This document shows positions 17,189 to 25,588 of a stretch of 64,000 nucleotides of DNA, piece by piece. The stretch is from assembly GCA_963700375.1 (NCBI GenBank), contig CAVOXF010000003.1, forward strand, positions 1 to 64,000, written 5' to 3'. Below the pieces are notes generated by a model. That model had not been told where the DNA came from. It did no database searches and saw only the letters and a program-made list of their open reading frames with translations. A program made the translations under genes and the position numbers. The stretch comes from JAHEEL01 sp963700375. GTDB taxonomy: Bacteria > Actinomycetota > Acidimicrobiia > Spongiisociales > UBA5794. Position 1 is the first letter of the stretch. Each line of letters begins with the position of its first letter.

Positions 17189-18193
17189 ATGGTACGCGTC
17201 GGAGTTGTTGGAGCCGGTCGCCTCGGCTCCTTTCATGCTCGAACGCTGGCCGATCACACCTCGGTGACCGAGGTTGTCGTCACCGACCCGCTCCTTGAAC
17301 GCGCCGAAGCTCTAGCCGTCGACGTCGGAGGAAACGTCGCTCCCGACGCCCAATCGATGCTCGGCAGCATCGACGCGATGGTCGTCGCCGCCGCCACCAA
17401 CGTCCATGCCGAGATGATTCTGCTTGCTGCAGATGCCGGCATCCCGATATTCTGCGAAAAGCCGATCACGCTTGACCTGGAATCGACCGATGAGGCCGTC
17501 GCGCTCGTCCAGACGGCCGAGATACCGCTTCAGGTGGGATTCCAGCGACGTTTCGACGCCGGGTATCGCGCCGCTCGAGACATGGCCCGCGCAGGTGAGT
17601 TCGGTGAGATCTACCTGGTCCGCGCGACCAGCCTCGATCCCGCTCCTTCCCCCGAGCCGTTCGTTCGTACGTCGGGTGGTCTCTTCCTTGACTTCCTCAT
17701 TCACGATTTCGACGCCATCCGGTTCGTGACCGGTCAGGAGATCGAAGAAGTGTTCGCGGTGGGAACCGCCGGATTCCCGGCGTTTGATGTCTACGCGCGG
17801 AACGACGACGAGGGAATCGCTGTTGGCACCCTGCGCCTCAGTGGCGGAGCGCAGGCCTCGTTCGAAGCAACGCGCCACAACCCGAGTGGGTACGACGTTC
17901 GCATGGAGATCCACGGCTCGTCCGGCGGGATCGCCGTGGGGTGGGACAACCGCATGCCGCTTGCGCCGATCTCGCTGGAGGCACCGCATCCGCCGGGTCC
18001 CCCGTACCGCGATTTCCTCGATCGTTTCGCGCCGGCCTACCGGGCCGAGATGTCGGCCTTCGTCGACCTCGTTCTCGGCCGCGCTCCGAATCCGTGCCCT
18101 CCGGAAGATGCTCGGGCCGCATTCGTCGCAGCACTGGCTGCGGGTCGCTCGGTGGCCGAAGGTCGGCCAGTCCTGATCTCCGAATTCGAATGA
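17189..18193 (+). CDS. Inositol 2-dehydrogenase-like oxidoreductase, second copy (Gfo/Idh/MocA)
   Basis: A 334-residue paralogue of the iolG at 7053. They share VGAGRxGxFHAxTLADH, the IDAMVVAAAT and EKPI segments, QVGFQRRFD and the IHDFDxIRFVTGQE active site. It keeps the catalytic lysine (CEKP) and the D-x-x-x-H pair. It is on the opposite operon, 3 bp after iolB. The divergence between the two copies suggests they handle different inositol isomers (for example myo- versus scyllo- or chiro-inositol), which is an inference. The ATG at 17189 is in phase with the family N-terminus. Confidence 0.85.
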   Translation: MVRVGVVGAGRLGSFHARTLADHTSVTEVVVTDPLLERAEALAVDVGGNVAPDAQSMLGSIDAMVVAAATNVHAEMILLAADAGIPIFCEKPITLDLESTDEAVALVQTAEIPLQVGFQRRFDAGYRAARDMARAGEFGEIYLVRATSLDPAPSPEPFVRTSGGLFLDFLIHDFDAIRFVTGQEIEEVFAVGTAGFPAFDVYARNDDEGIAVGTLRLSGGAQASFEATRHNPSGYDVRMEIHGSSGGIAVGWDNRMPLAPISLEAPHPPGPPYRDFLDRFAPAYRAEMSAFVDLVLGRAPNPCPPEDARAAFVAALAAGRSVAEGRPVLISEFE

Positions 18194-18194
18194 C

Positions 18195-18989
18195 ATGAGG
18201 AACCACGTGAGACGTGACTTCGAAGGCAGGGTCGCAATTGTCACCGGTTCAACGCAGGGACTCGGGGAGGCCATCGTCCGCGAGTTGGTCGCTCGCGGCG
18301 CCGTCGGTGTCGTGATCACCGGGCGTGACGCCGAGCGCGGTGCAGCCGTGGTCCGAGACGTCGACGCTTCCGGGAGTCGGGGTCTGTTCGTGGCGGCCGA
18401 CCTCGCCGACCCTGATGCCCCTGGCCAGATCATCACGGCCGCCGACGAAGCGTTCGGCCGCGTCGACGTTCTGGTCAACAGCGCCGGGTTCACCGAGCGA
18501 GACAGCATCTGGGACTCGACGCTCGATCACTTCGACCGGATAGTGGCGGTCAACACCAGGGCCCCCTGGTTCCTCATGCAGGGGGCAGCCAAGATCATGG
18601 TTCGTGAGGGGATCGCAGGAACGATGGTGAACGTGCTCTCCATCGCCTTGCACGGCGGACCGCCGTTCCTCGCTTCCTATTGCGCATCGAAGTCGGCGCT
18701 CGCGACATTCACCAAGAACACAGCCAACGCGCTACTCGAGCACCGCATCCGGGTGAACGCTCTGAACCCCGGTTGGATGTCGACGCCGGCGGAGGACGAC
18801 ATCCAGCGCCGCTTCCACGATGCCGAGGACGGCTGGCAGGAAGCAGCCGGCGAGCGACTGCCGTTCGGTCGGTTGATCGACCCCGACGACGCCGCACGAG
18901 CGGTGCTGTTCCTTGCCTCAGGCGACTCCGGGTTCATGACCGGAGCCATCGTCGACTACGACCAGCAGGTCATCGGGACCTCGGACTGA
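18195..18989 (+). CDS. SDR-family oxidoreductase in the cyclitol operon
   Basis: A 264-residue classical SDR. It has TGSTQGLG for cofactor binding, NSAG, the catalytic serine in NVLSIALHGG and the YxxxK pair in SYCASKSA, followed by the normal C-terminal LASGDSGFMTGAIVDYD. It resembles glucose/ribitol dehydrogenase-like SDRs. It starts 1 bp after the second IolG-like gene, at ATG 18195 or GTG 18207; the latter sits closer to the family start. It is probably another polyol dehydrogenase of the pathway. The substrate cannot be told from sequence. Confidence 0.82.
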   Translation: MRNHVRRDFEGRVAIVTGSTQGLGEAIVRELVARGAVGVVITGRDAERGAAVVRDVDASGSRGLFVAADLADPDAPGQIITAADEAFGRVDVLVNSAGFTERDSIWDSTLDHFDRIVAVNTRAPWFLMQGAAKIMVREGIAGTMVNVLSIALHGGPPFLASYCASKSALATFTKNTANALLEHRIRVNALNPGWMSTPAEDDIQRRFHDAEDGWQEAAGERLPFGRLIDPDDAARAVLFLASGDSGFMTGAIVDYDQQVIGTSD

Positions 18990-19104
18990 TGAGGCACTCC
19001 GGCACGCCGACAGCACGCGGGACACCCGCTTCGACCATCCACCGCGGACAGCGTCCTTCAACACGGCGATCGATACCCTCACGGCTTCCGCCAGAGGCCA
19101 CCGG

Positions 19105-20106
19105 ATGAGTCGCCCCACCATTCTCGATGTCGCCGATCGCGCGGGCGTGTCCAAGTCGCTCGTCTCGCTCGTGATGCAGGGATCGCCACACGTCAGCGAT
19201 GACAAGCGTGCCGACGTCCTCGAGGCGGCCCGCGAACTCGGCTACCGGCCGAACACGATGGCGCGCAGCCTCGTGCAGCAGCGGTCCTACGTCCTCGGCG
19301 TCATGCTCTCGAACCTCCACAATCCGTTCTTCGCCGACGTAGTCGACGGGATCGAAGACCGGGCTCTCCAAGCCGGATACACGGCGCTCTTCAACAGCGG
19401 CCGCCGAGTCCCCGAGCGGGAGGAGGTCGCCCTCGAGACCCTCCTCGGATTGCAGACCGACGGGCTGATCCTGGCGGGTACGCTCCTCGACCTCAAGACG
19501 ATCGACGCGGCCGGCGAGGAGGTCCCGACCGTCCTGATCACGCGAGACGTCAAGTCGAAGGTCGTCGACAGCGTGAGCGGAGACGACCGCAAAGGGGCGC
19601 GCGTCGCCGTCGACTACCTCGTCTCACTCGGCCACACGCGGATCGCCCATATCGACGGCGGTCGCGGGGCGGGGGCCAAGCGCCGCAAGGCCGGGTTCGT
19701 CAAGGCCATGGAGGCACACGGCCTCGAGCCAATCACCGTCCCGGGCAACTACGCGGAGGAAGGTGGGATGATCGGGATCGAGCGACTCATCGAGATCGGG
19801 GCCAATCCGACCGCCATCTTCGCTGCCAACGACCTCGCCGCCATCGGGGTCCTGCAGGCGCTCTTCGAGGCCGGCCGCACGGTCCCGGATGATGTCTCGT
19901 TGATCGGATATGACAACGCCTGGCTCGCCGGACTCCAGCACATCTCGCTCACAACGGTCGACCAGCCGCGCCACGAAATCGGGGTGACAGCCGTCGAACT
20001 GCTCATCGAACGGATCGACGGGGGTCGTACGACGCCGAGGCATCTGGTTCTCTCCCCGACGCTGGTCGAGCGATCCACCACGGCCCCACCCTCCCGCGGC
20101 CTCTAA
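19105..20106 (+). CDS. LacI-family transcriptional regulator of the cyclitol locus
   Basis: A 333-residue LacI/GalR regulator. Residues 4-57 form the HTH and hinge (TILDVADRAGVSKSLVSLV, then RPNTMARSLVQQ). The rest is a periplasmic-binding-protein-like ligand domain with LGVMLSNLHNPFFADVV and the late IFAANDLAAIG and DVSLIGYDN motifs. It lies last in the rightward operon after a 115-bp gap, so it may also have its own promoter. A LacI-type palindrome (TGGAACGTTCCA) lies between the divergent operons, so I infer that it controls both. The inducer is probably an inositol or an early intermediate. Confidence 0.9.
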   Translation: MSRPTILDVADRAGVSKSLVSLVMQGSPHVSDDKRADVLEAARELGYRPNTMARSLVQQRSYVLGVMLSNLHNPFFADVVDGIEDRALQAGYTALFNSGRRVPEREEVALETLLGLQTDGLILAGTLLDLKTIDAAGEEVPTVLITRDVKSKVVDSVSGDDRKGARVAVDYLVSLGHTRIAHIDGGRGAGAKRRKAGFVKAMEAHGLEPITVPGNYAEEGGMIGIERLIEIGANPTAIFAANDLAAIGVLQALFEAGRTVPDDVSLIGYDNAWLAGLQHISLTTVDQPRHEIGVTAVELLIERIDGGRTTPRHLVLSPTLVERSTTAPPSRGL

Positions 20107-20237
20107 CGCTGCGAACCCAGGGTTCTCGGCTTTCTATTTGGCGCCGTGAGCCCACAGAATGGAGCCGGCCTACCGATCCCACGATTCCGCGGGCCGTCGG
20201 CGTCACATACGATGCGGAGAACCCTGGGTTCGCAGCG
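20107..20237. repeat. 131-bp palindromic repeat, copy A
   Basis: The element has perfect 21-bp terminal inverted repeats (20107-20127 and 20217-20237, starting CGCTGCGAACCCAGG) and a second imperfect internal inverted repeat, so the whole unit can fold into a long hairpin. A second copy of identical length is at 37474-37604. It starts at the base after the lacI stop codon (TAA). Its right end encodes the last residues of the convergent oxidoreductase, whose stop codon lies inside it. It has no coding capacity and looks like a non-autonomous MITE or a REP/BIME-like unit. It may also terminate both convergent genes. Confidence 0.9.
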
Positions 20238-21231
20238 TGACCGGTGATCCGGTGGAGGCCGCCTCTTGGACCGCTCGACCGAGCATGACGGCGCGGGTGC
20301 TCGCCGTGGCGCCGGGCCCGTGCGAAATCCCTCCGCGAACGGCCTCCGCGAATGCCTCCGCCTGGCGGACGATTCCCTCGATGAAGGCATCGTCGGTCTC
20401 CGAACCGGGGACGACCTCGATACCAGACGCTGTGGCGAGCCGCGTCCTGCCGACCGGGAGAAGATCGATGAACACAGCCCCTTCTTCCCCGAGAACCTCG
20501 GTCCGCACATCGTCCGCGTATCGGCAGTTGCGCGTCAGGTCCACGGTCGCAACAGCGCCGCCTTCGAGGCCGAGGACGGCGACAAGGTTGTCGACATCCC
20601 CTGCCGCTCCGATCGCCTGGTCGACAAGTGGCAGGTTCCAGGCTGCAACCGTCTTGACCGGCAACCCCGTCAGCCACTCGACCAGATCGAACTCGTGGAC
20701 ACCGCAGTCGATGGCCAGCCCGCCACTCACCTGCGGGTCGCAGAACTCCGGCGGCGGCGGGTCGGCATCCCACTGGGCGAGGCGCAACATGAGAGGGCGG
20801 CCGATCGATCCGGAATCGATCACCCGCTTCGCTGCCGCCCAAGGCGGCGAGAATCTTCTCCAGAAACCGAGCTGGAGCACCCGGCCCGCCGCAGCGGCGA
20901 GCGACCCGATCGCCTCGCTCTCGGCCGTATCCAGAGCAAGCGGCTTTTCACACAAGACGTGGAGACCGGCCTCGAGCGCCGTCGCGACCACGGCGGGGTG
21001 TGTCGCTGTGGGAGTTGCGACCAGCCACGCCTCGACGTCGTCGCGTTCCAGCAACGCGGCAGTCGACGTGTAGGCCGATGCGCCGATCTCTCCTGCGACA
21101 AGACCGGCCACGTCTGCGGCGGAATCGACCACGGCCGTGACATCGATGGATACGCATTCAGCGATAGAGCGGGCATGGATCGCCCCCATCCGCCCGACAC
21201 CGACGACGGCCAGCTGCAGTGGTTCGCTCAC
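20203..21231 (-). CDS. Gfo/Idh/MocA-family oxidoreductase, C-terminus inside a repeat
   Basis: A 342-residue MocA-type dehydrogenase. It has GVGRMGAIHARS for NAD binding, the catalytic lysine in CEKPLALD and the active-site pair in AIDCGVHEFDLVEWLTG. It faces the lacI gene and ends inside the 131-bp repeat: the last dozen residues (VTLRTQGSPHRM) are encoded by the repeat. The repeat therefore seems to have replaced the original 3' end. It may serve the cyclitol pathway, but its opposite orientation and position beyond the repeat leave this open. The next gene upstream on this strand is an MFS transporter. Confidence 0.82.
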   Translation of the reverse strand: MSEPLQLAVVGVGRMGAIHARSIAECVSIDVTAVVDSAADVAGLVAGEIGASAYTSTAALLERDDVEAWLVATPTATHPAVVATALEAGLHVLCEKPLALDTAESEAIGSLAAAAGRVLQLGFWRRFSPPWAAAKRVIDSGSIGRPLMLRLAQWDADPPPPEFCDPQVSGGLAIDCGVHEFDLVEWLTGLPVKTVAAWNLPLVDQAIGAAGDVDNLVAVLGLEGGAVATVDLTRNCRYADDVRTEVLGEEGAVFIDLLPVGRTRLATASGIEVVPGSETDDAFIEGIVRQAEAFAEAVRGGISHGPGATASTRAVMLGRAVQEAASTGSPVTLRTQGSPHRM

Positions 21232-21269
21232 GATCTGATCCTATTCGATCTGCTCCGGCGGTCCGCCGT

Positions 21270-22541
21270 TCAGCTCGAATCGGACGAACCGGCGCCTCCG
21301 CCATCGTCCCGGGCATCGGCCAGCAGGGGAGCGGCCGTCGACGATCGCGGCGGCAAGTTGACGAACTTCTGCTGCTCGGGGCGGACCCTCTGGACCATAC
21401 GCACCACCGAGTAGGCGGCGATCGGCACGAAGAACGCCGAAAGGCTCCAGAGGAAGCCGTCGGGGCCGATGACCGCCATCGCCACAGAGGTCACGAGCGG
21501 GCCGACAATCGATCCGACACCGTAGACGAACATGATTCCCCCCGCGGCGGCGACCAGCTTGTGCTCGGGGAGCAGATCGTTGATCTGAGATACGGCGAGC
21601 GAGTACATCGGGAACGCAAGACTCCCGTATGTAGCCATGACCACGAACAGCCAGGGGCTCCCGGGGTCGACGATCGTGCCGACCGCCGCAACGACGACCG
21701 CCCCCACCGCAACCGCCAGGATCACCCTCCGGCGCGGAAATCGATCCGAGAGATACCCGAGCGGAAACTGCGTCACCAGCGAGCCGACAAGCGACGCAGC
21801 CATGAAGACTCCGACCCGACCCGGAGCCATCCCGATCCTGGTGGCGTAGAAGGCTCCGAACGCGAAGATCGCACCACCGGAGGCGCCGGCGAGTCCGACC
21901 GCCACAACACCGAGCGGCGCAGTTCGCGTCAGCGAACCCACCGAGACGTGCACCGGCCCGATCCCGCGTGGAGCGGGGATCTCCATCAGAGCGAGCGGCA
22001 CTACCGCGAGTGAGATCAGAATGCCGGCGACGATGAACAGCGTCGTCTCCAGCGGATCGGCCGCGCCCAGCAGCAACTGCCCTAGCCCCAGTCCAAGTGT
22101 CACCACCACCATATAGATCGACAGGAGGCGGCCCCGCGTCTCGTTGGTCGCCCTTGCGTTGAGCCAACTCTCCACCGTGACGTACAGCCCCGACATGCAC
22201 AGTCCTGCAATGAATCGGAGCACCCCCCATGAAATCGGGTTGACGAAGAGCGCGTAGGCAAGCGCGGTTGCCGCGGAGAGCGCCGCAAGACCGGCGAAGA
22301 CCCTGATGTGACCGACGTTGGCAATCCATCGCGGGATCGTCAGCGAGCCGACGAGGAAGCCGCCGTAGTAGGAGGACATGACAACGCCGGCGACGATGGT
22401 CGGGAATCCCTCGAGGTCGGCGCGAATACCGAGCAGCGAACCGACGAGTCCGTTGCCGACCATAAGTAGGGCAAGAGCGAGGAAGAGCGGGAGGACCGTT
22501 GCTGCGGCGCTGCGACCGCGCGGATTCGGAGTTGCAGTCAT
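21270..22541 (-). CDS. MFS transporter
   Basis: A 423-residue polytopic membrane protein with about 12 predicted helices of the major facilitator superfamily. The loop between helices 2 and 3 and the repeat at mid-protein (GYLSDRFPRRRVIL) match the MFS G-x-x-x-D-R-x-x-R-R signature. Helix 4-5 contains RFIAGLCMSGLYVTVESWLNARAT, typical of the YcaD/CynX-like branch. The C-terminal tail of about 35 residues is hydrophilic. I set the start at ATG 22541 (MTATPNPRG); the open frame continues upstream without similarity. It may form a unit with the oxidoreductase at 20203, 38 bp downstream. Substrate unknown. Confidence 0.82.
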   Translation of the reverse strand: MTATPNPRGRSAAATVLPLFLALALLMVGNGLVGSLLGIRADLEGFPTIVAGVVMSSYYGGFLVGSLTIPRWIANVGHIRVFAGLAALSAATALAYALFVNPISWGVLRFIAGLCMSGLYVTVESWLNARATNETRGRLLSIYMVVVTLGLGLGQLLLGAADPLETTLFIVAGILISLAVVPLALMEIPAPRGIGPVHVSVGSLTRTAPLGVVAVGLAGASGGAIFAFGAFYATRIGMAPGRVGVFMAASLVGSLVTQFPLGYLSDRFPRRRVILAVAVGAVVVAAVGTIVDPGSPWLFVVMATYGSLAFPMYSLAVSQINDLLPEHKLVAAAGGIMFVYGVGSIVGPLVTSVAMAVIGPDGFLWSLSAFFVPIAAYSVVRMVQRVRPEQQKFVNLPPRSSTAAPLLADARDDGGGAGSSDSS

Positions 22542-22630
22542 GGAATCGTCCGGCCTCACCTCAAGAGTTGCAGGCCGGAGGCTACCGGCCCACAACGTAC
22601 CTCGGGCGAGTCAACCCGAAGGCAATCGGG

Positions 22631-24286
22631 CTACGCGTCGGTGCTCGTGTCACCGGTCTCGCCGGACGCGGCGTCCGGTGCTACCTCGTTCGCCGCCACC
22701 AGCAGGCGGGTCGCCTCTTCGACCGCCGCCTGGGCTTCTTCGATCTTCTGGGCCCACGTCACGAGATCGCCGGTGCGCATTGCCTCGTCGGCGTCGATGA
22801 ATGCTCGATCAGCACGGGCGAGTAGTTCGACGATCTGTTCCTCGATCGTCCCGGTCGGCGGTTCAGTTGTCCCTCCACCGTCGGCTCCGCCGCCTGAACC
22901 GTCCGCTACGCCGAACACGGCCGTCAGCGCCTCCGACAGGGAATCCCGCATTTCGATGCGGCCGTTGAACGACACGACAACCCGCTTGAACTCCGGAATG
23001 CCGGTGGTCGACGCTTCATCGTTCGCGCTGATGTAGATGGGCTGCACGTACAGCAGCGACTGCTCGATGGGGATGACCAGCATGTTTCCCTGGATCACCC
23101 GGGAGCCGCCCTGGCCGAGCAGCGTGAACTCGGCCGAGATGGCGGGGTCCTGGTTGACGAAGTTGCCGACCTGACCCGGACCGTCGATCTGGCTATCCGA
23201 CGGCAATCCGTACTCGATGATGCGGCCGTACTCCTCGAGCGGGCCGCTCTTTGCGACCATGAACGACACCATGTTCGGACGTCCACGGGGCGTGAACGGC
23301 TGCATGAGCAGGAACGACGGCAGATCCTCGCCCGGGAGCTTCATCAAGAGGTAGTAGGGCAGCATCGGATTGAATTCCTGCCCGCTCGAATCCTCAAAGC
23401 GCCCGCGCAGGGCCGGACGCGGCGACGTCGACGGATCACGGGCGATCTGCCATGGATCCGAGACCGTGAAGAACTGATCCGGGTTCGTCATGTGATAGAG
23501 CTGGTATTGATCGGTCTGGACCCGGAACAGGTCTTCGGGATACCGGAAGTGTTCGATGATCTCGATCGGCAGCTCCGAACCGGGACGGAACACGCCGGGG
23601 AAGATCGCCTGATTGGCCTGGATGATCGGGTCATCGGGGTCGATCACGTAGAGATCGATCGTCCCGTCGTACGCGTCGACGACCGCCTTGACGGAGTTCC
23701 GGATGTAGTTGAACTGGTTCGGGAGGCCGGGCCCCTGGTTGAGCCGTGCGGTGTTCGCCGGTGCCGAATACGGGTACCGGTCGGTGATCGTGTACAGATC
23801 CATCACCCACTTGAGGCGCCCGTTGGCGATCACGATGTATGGGTCTGCGTCGCCGTAGAGGAACGGTGCGAGTCGCGCGATCCTCGAGCGGAGATTGCGC
23901 TCGAGAAGCACCTTGGAATCGGCGTCGAGGCGGTCAGATATCAGCGTGTCGAGGTTGCCGAAACGCAATGCCCACGCCGCCCGTTCGAAGATGCCGCCGA
24001 GCTTCACGCCACCGGCCCCGTCGTAGGAGTTCGTCGCGACGTCGGCGCCACTGGAACCGATCGGGAAGTCGACTTCTTGCTGACTCGTCCCTGCAATCAC
24101 GTAGTCCGTCTCGGCGTGGTCCGAGAAGTAGATCCGCGGCTGCTCGATGTTGAGGCTTGGGTCGTCTGAGAAGTTGGACGGGGGAATGTCCTTCACGAGA
24201 AAGTCCGGCTGACCCTGGACGGTCACGTCATTGGCCGGGCTCAGCACCGACCCGAAGCCGTGCGTGTAGACCAGGCGCTCTGTCAC
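22631..24286 (-). CDS. UPF0182 family protein, C-terminal part (frameshifted)
   Basis: The soluble C-terminal part of a UPF0182 (COG1615) membrane protein. It begins as ERLVYTHGFGSVLSPAND, a strongly conserved family region that should follow directly on the N-terminal fragment. The remaining 500 residues are the family extracytoplasmic domain, including YSAPANTARLNQGPG-like and MVSFMVAKSG segments, followed by a low-complexity Gly/Thr linker and a C-terminal helical region rich in Ala/Glu. The coding frame really continues upstream to about 24324, where one extra base separates it from the fragment at 24228-25562. If the frame were intact the protein would be 976 residues, normal for the family. 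Confidence 0.75.
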   Translation of the reverse strand: MTERLVYTHGFGSVLSPANDVTVQGQPDFLVKDIPPSNFSDDPSLNIEQPRIYFSDHAETDYVIAGTSQQEVDFPIGSSGADVATNSYDGAGGVKLGGIFERAAWALRFGNLDTLISDRLDADSKVLLERNLRSRIARLAPFLYGDADPYIVIANGRLKWVMDLYTITDRYPYSAPANTARLNQGPGLPNQFNYIRNSVKAVVDAYDGTIDLYVIDPDDPIIQANQAIFPGVFRPGSELPIEIIEHFRYPEDLFRVQTDQYQLYHMTNPDQFFTVSDPWQIARDPSTSPRPALRGRFEDSSGQEFNPMLPYYLLMKLPGEDLPSFLLMQPFTPRGRPNMVSFMVAKSGPLEEYGRIIEYGLPSDSQIDGPGQVGNFVNQDPAISAEFTLLGQGGSRVIQGNMLVIPIEQSLLYVQPIYISANDEASTTGIPEFKRVVVSFNGRIEMRDSLSEALTAVFGVADGSGGGADGGGTTEPPTGTIEEQIVELLARADRAFIDADEAMRTGDLVTWAQKIEEAQAAVEEATRLLVAANEVAPDAASGETGDTSTDA

Positions 24287-25562
24287 CCAACCCTCGCCGG
24301 GGATGCCCTGCTCTTCGAGTTCGCGGCGCCGACACCATCACCTGCGTGAGGTCACCATCGATCACGTACCGATCGACATCGACGTCGCCAATGTCGTAGT
24401 AGGTGACGATGTTCTGCAACTGCCGGTAGGTCACGTTGAGCACGCCCGGGTCCCACAATCGAATGTTGCTGATCGTGGTCGCGTTCGCTTCGAGATCCTC
24501 CGGAGTGAGAATCGGCTCTGCGGCGAACGACTCGACCTCCACGTCGGCGAGCCCGTAGGCCTCGCGGGTGAACTCGATGTTGTACGCAACGTACTCCGAC
24601 TCCTTGTTGACCTCGTCCGGCTGGACGGTCAGGCGCTGCACGAGGGCGGGGTAGACGCCACCCACGATGACCGATGTCACGAGCCATAGTCCAACGGCGA
24701 CGATCGGGAGCGTCCATCCCCGGAACCAGAGATTCACCAACAGGATGGCAGCGGCGACGAGGGAGATGATGATGAGGAGATTCAGGGCGGGCACTTGTGC
24801 ATTCACGTCGGTGTAGGAGGCACCGAACACCTGGCCGCGTCCGCTGTAGAGGAGGTCCCACTTGTCGAGCTGATAGCCGGCGACCTTCAGGAGGGCCAGG
24901 ATGGCAAGCAGGATCGAGACATGCGCCTTGACACCGGAGCTGGTGCGATTGCCTGGTCCCTGCAGGTTGATCCCGCCGTTGAGATAGTGGACGGCGACGA
25001 CGACGAGGGTCAGAACGAGGACGAGTTGGAAGGTCCACGCAAAGACGTCGCGCATGAACGGAACATCGAACACATAGAGGCCGATGTCGTGGTTGAAGAT
25101 CGGATCGGTACGGCCGAACGAGCCTCCGCGGAAGAAGAGCAGCCAGTCCTCCCACCAAGCGGCGGCTCCAAGACCGAGCAGGAGGCCGAAGAATACTGAG
25201 ACTCCGAGTCGCAGACGACCGGAGCGAGGCTCGACCCAGGTCTGGTAGCGCATCAGCAACTCTTCGTCCGGACTGCCGGGCGTCACACCTCGACGGGGAG
25301 AGATTCGGTCAACCAGATAGAGGTTGATCCACACGATCGCAAACGCGACAAGCGAGGCGGCGAGCACGAGCCAGAGGCGGGTGAAGACGAGGGTCGTCCA
25401 CACGCCGACCTGATCGACGCTCGAGTACCACAGGTAGTCGGTCCACATGGTGGCCAGCGACCGCATCATGATGAGCCCGAGGAACCCCACTCCGAGAATG
25501 ATCCAGAGGATGCGGCGGGAACGGCCTTTGCGGACGTATGGAATTGGTTCGCGATTGATCAC
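24228..25562 (-). CDS. UPF0182 family protein, N-terminal part (frameshifted)
   Basis: The membrane-embedded N-terminal half of UPF0182, with seven or so hydrophobic segments (for example ILWIILGVGFLGLIMM and LVLVLTLVVVAVHYL) and the conserved region DGDLTQVMVSAP near its natural end. An extra G within positions 24324-24327 on the plus strand shifts the frame; without it the protein would continue as SARELEEQGIPGEGWVTERLVYTHG into the downstream fragment. In Mycobacterium tuberculosis the homologue (Rv3193c) also lies next to a PDZ/Lon-like protease gene, as here. Its cellular function is not established. The shift may be a real mutation or a base-calling error. Confidence 0.75.
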   Translation of the reverse strand: MINREPIPYVRKGRSRRILWIILGVGFLGLIMMRSLATMWTDYLWYSSVDQVGVWTTLVFTRLWLVLAASLVAFAIVWINLYLVDRISPRRGVTPGSPDEELLMRYQTWVEPRSGRLRLGVSVFFGLLLGLGAAAWWEDWLLFFRGGSFGRTDPIFNHDIGLYVFDVPFMRDVFAWTFQLVLVLTLVVVAVHYLNGGINLQGPGNRTSSGVKAHVSILLAILALLKVAGYQLDKWDLLYSGRGQVFGASYTDVNAQVPALNLLIIISLVAAAILLVNLWFRGWTLPIVAVGLWLVTSVIVGGVYPALVQRLTVQPDEVNKESEYVAYNIEFTREAYGLADVEVESFAAEPILTPEDLEANATTISNIRLWDPGVLNVTYRQLQNIVTYYDIGDVDVDRYVIDGDLTQVMVSAPRTRRAGHPRRGLGDRAPGLHARLRVGAEPGQ

Positions 25563-25588
25563 GATCCGAGTCTACGAGAATCGCCGCA

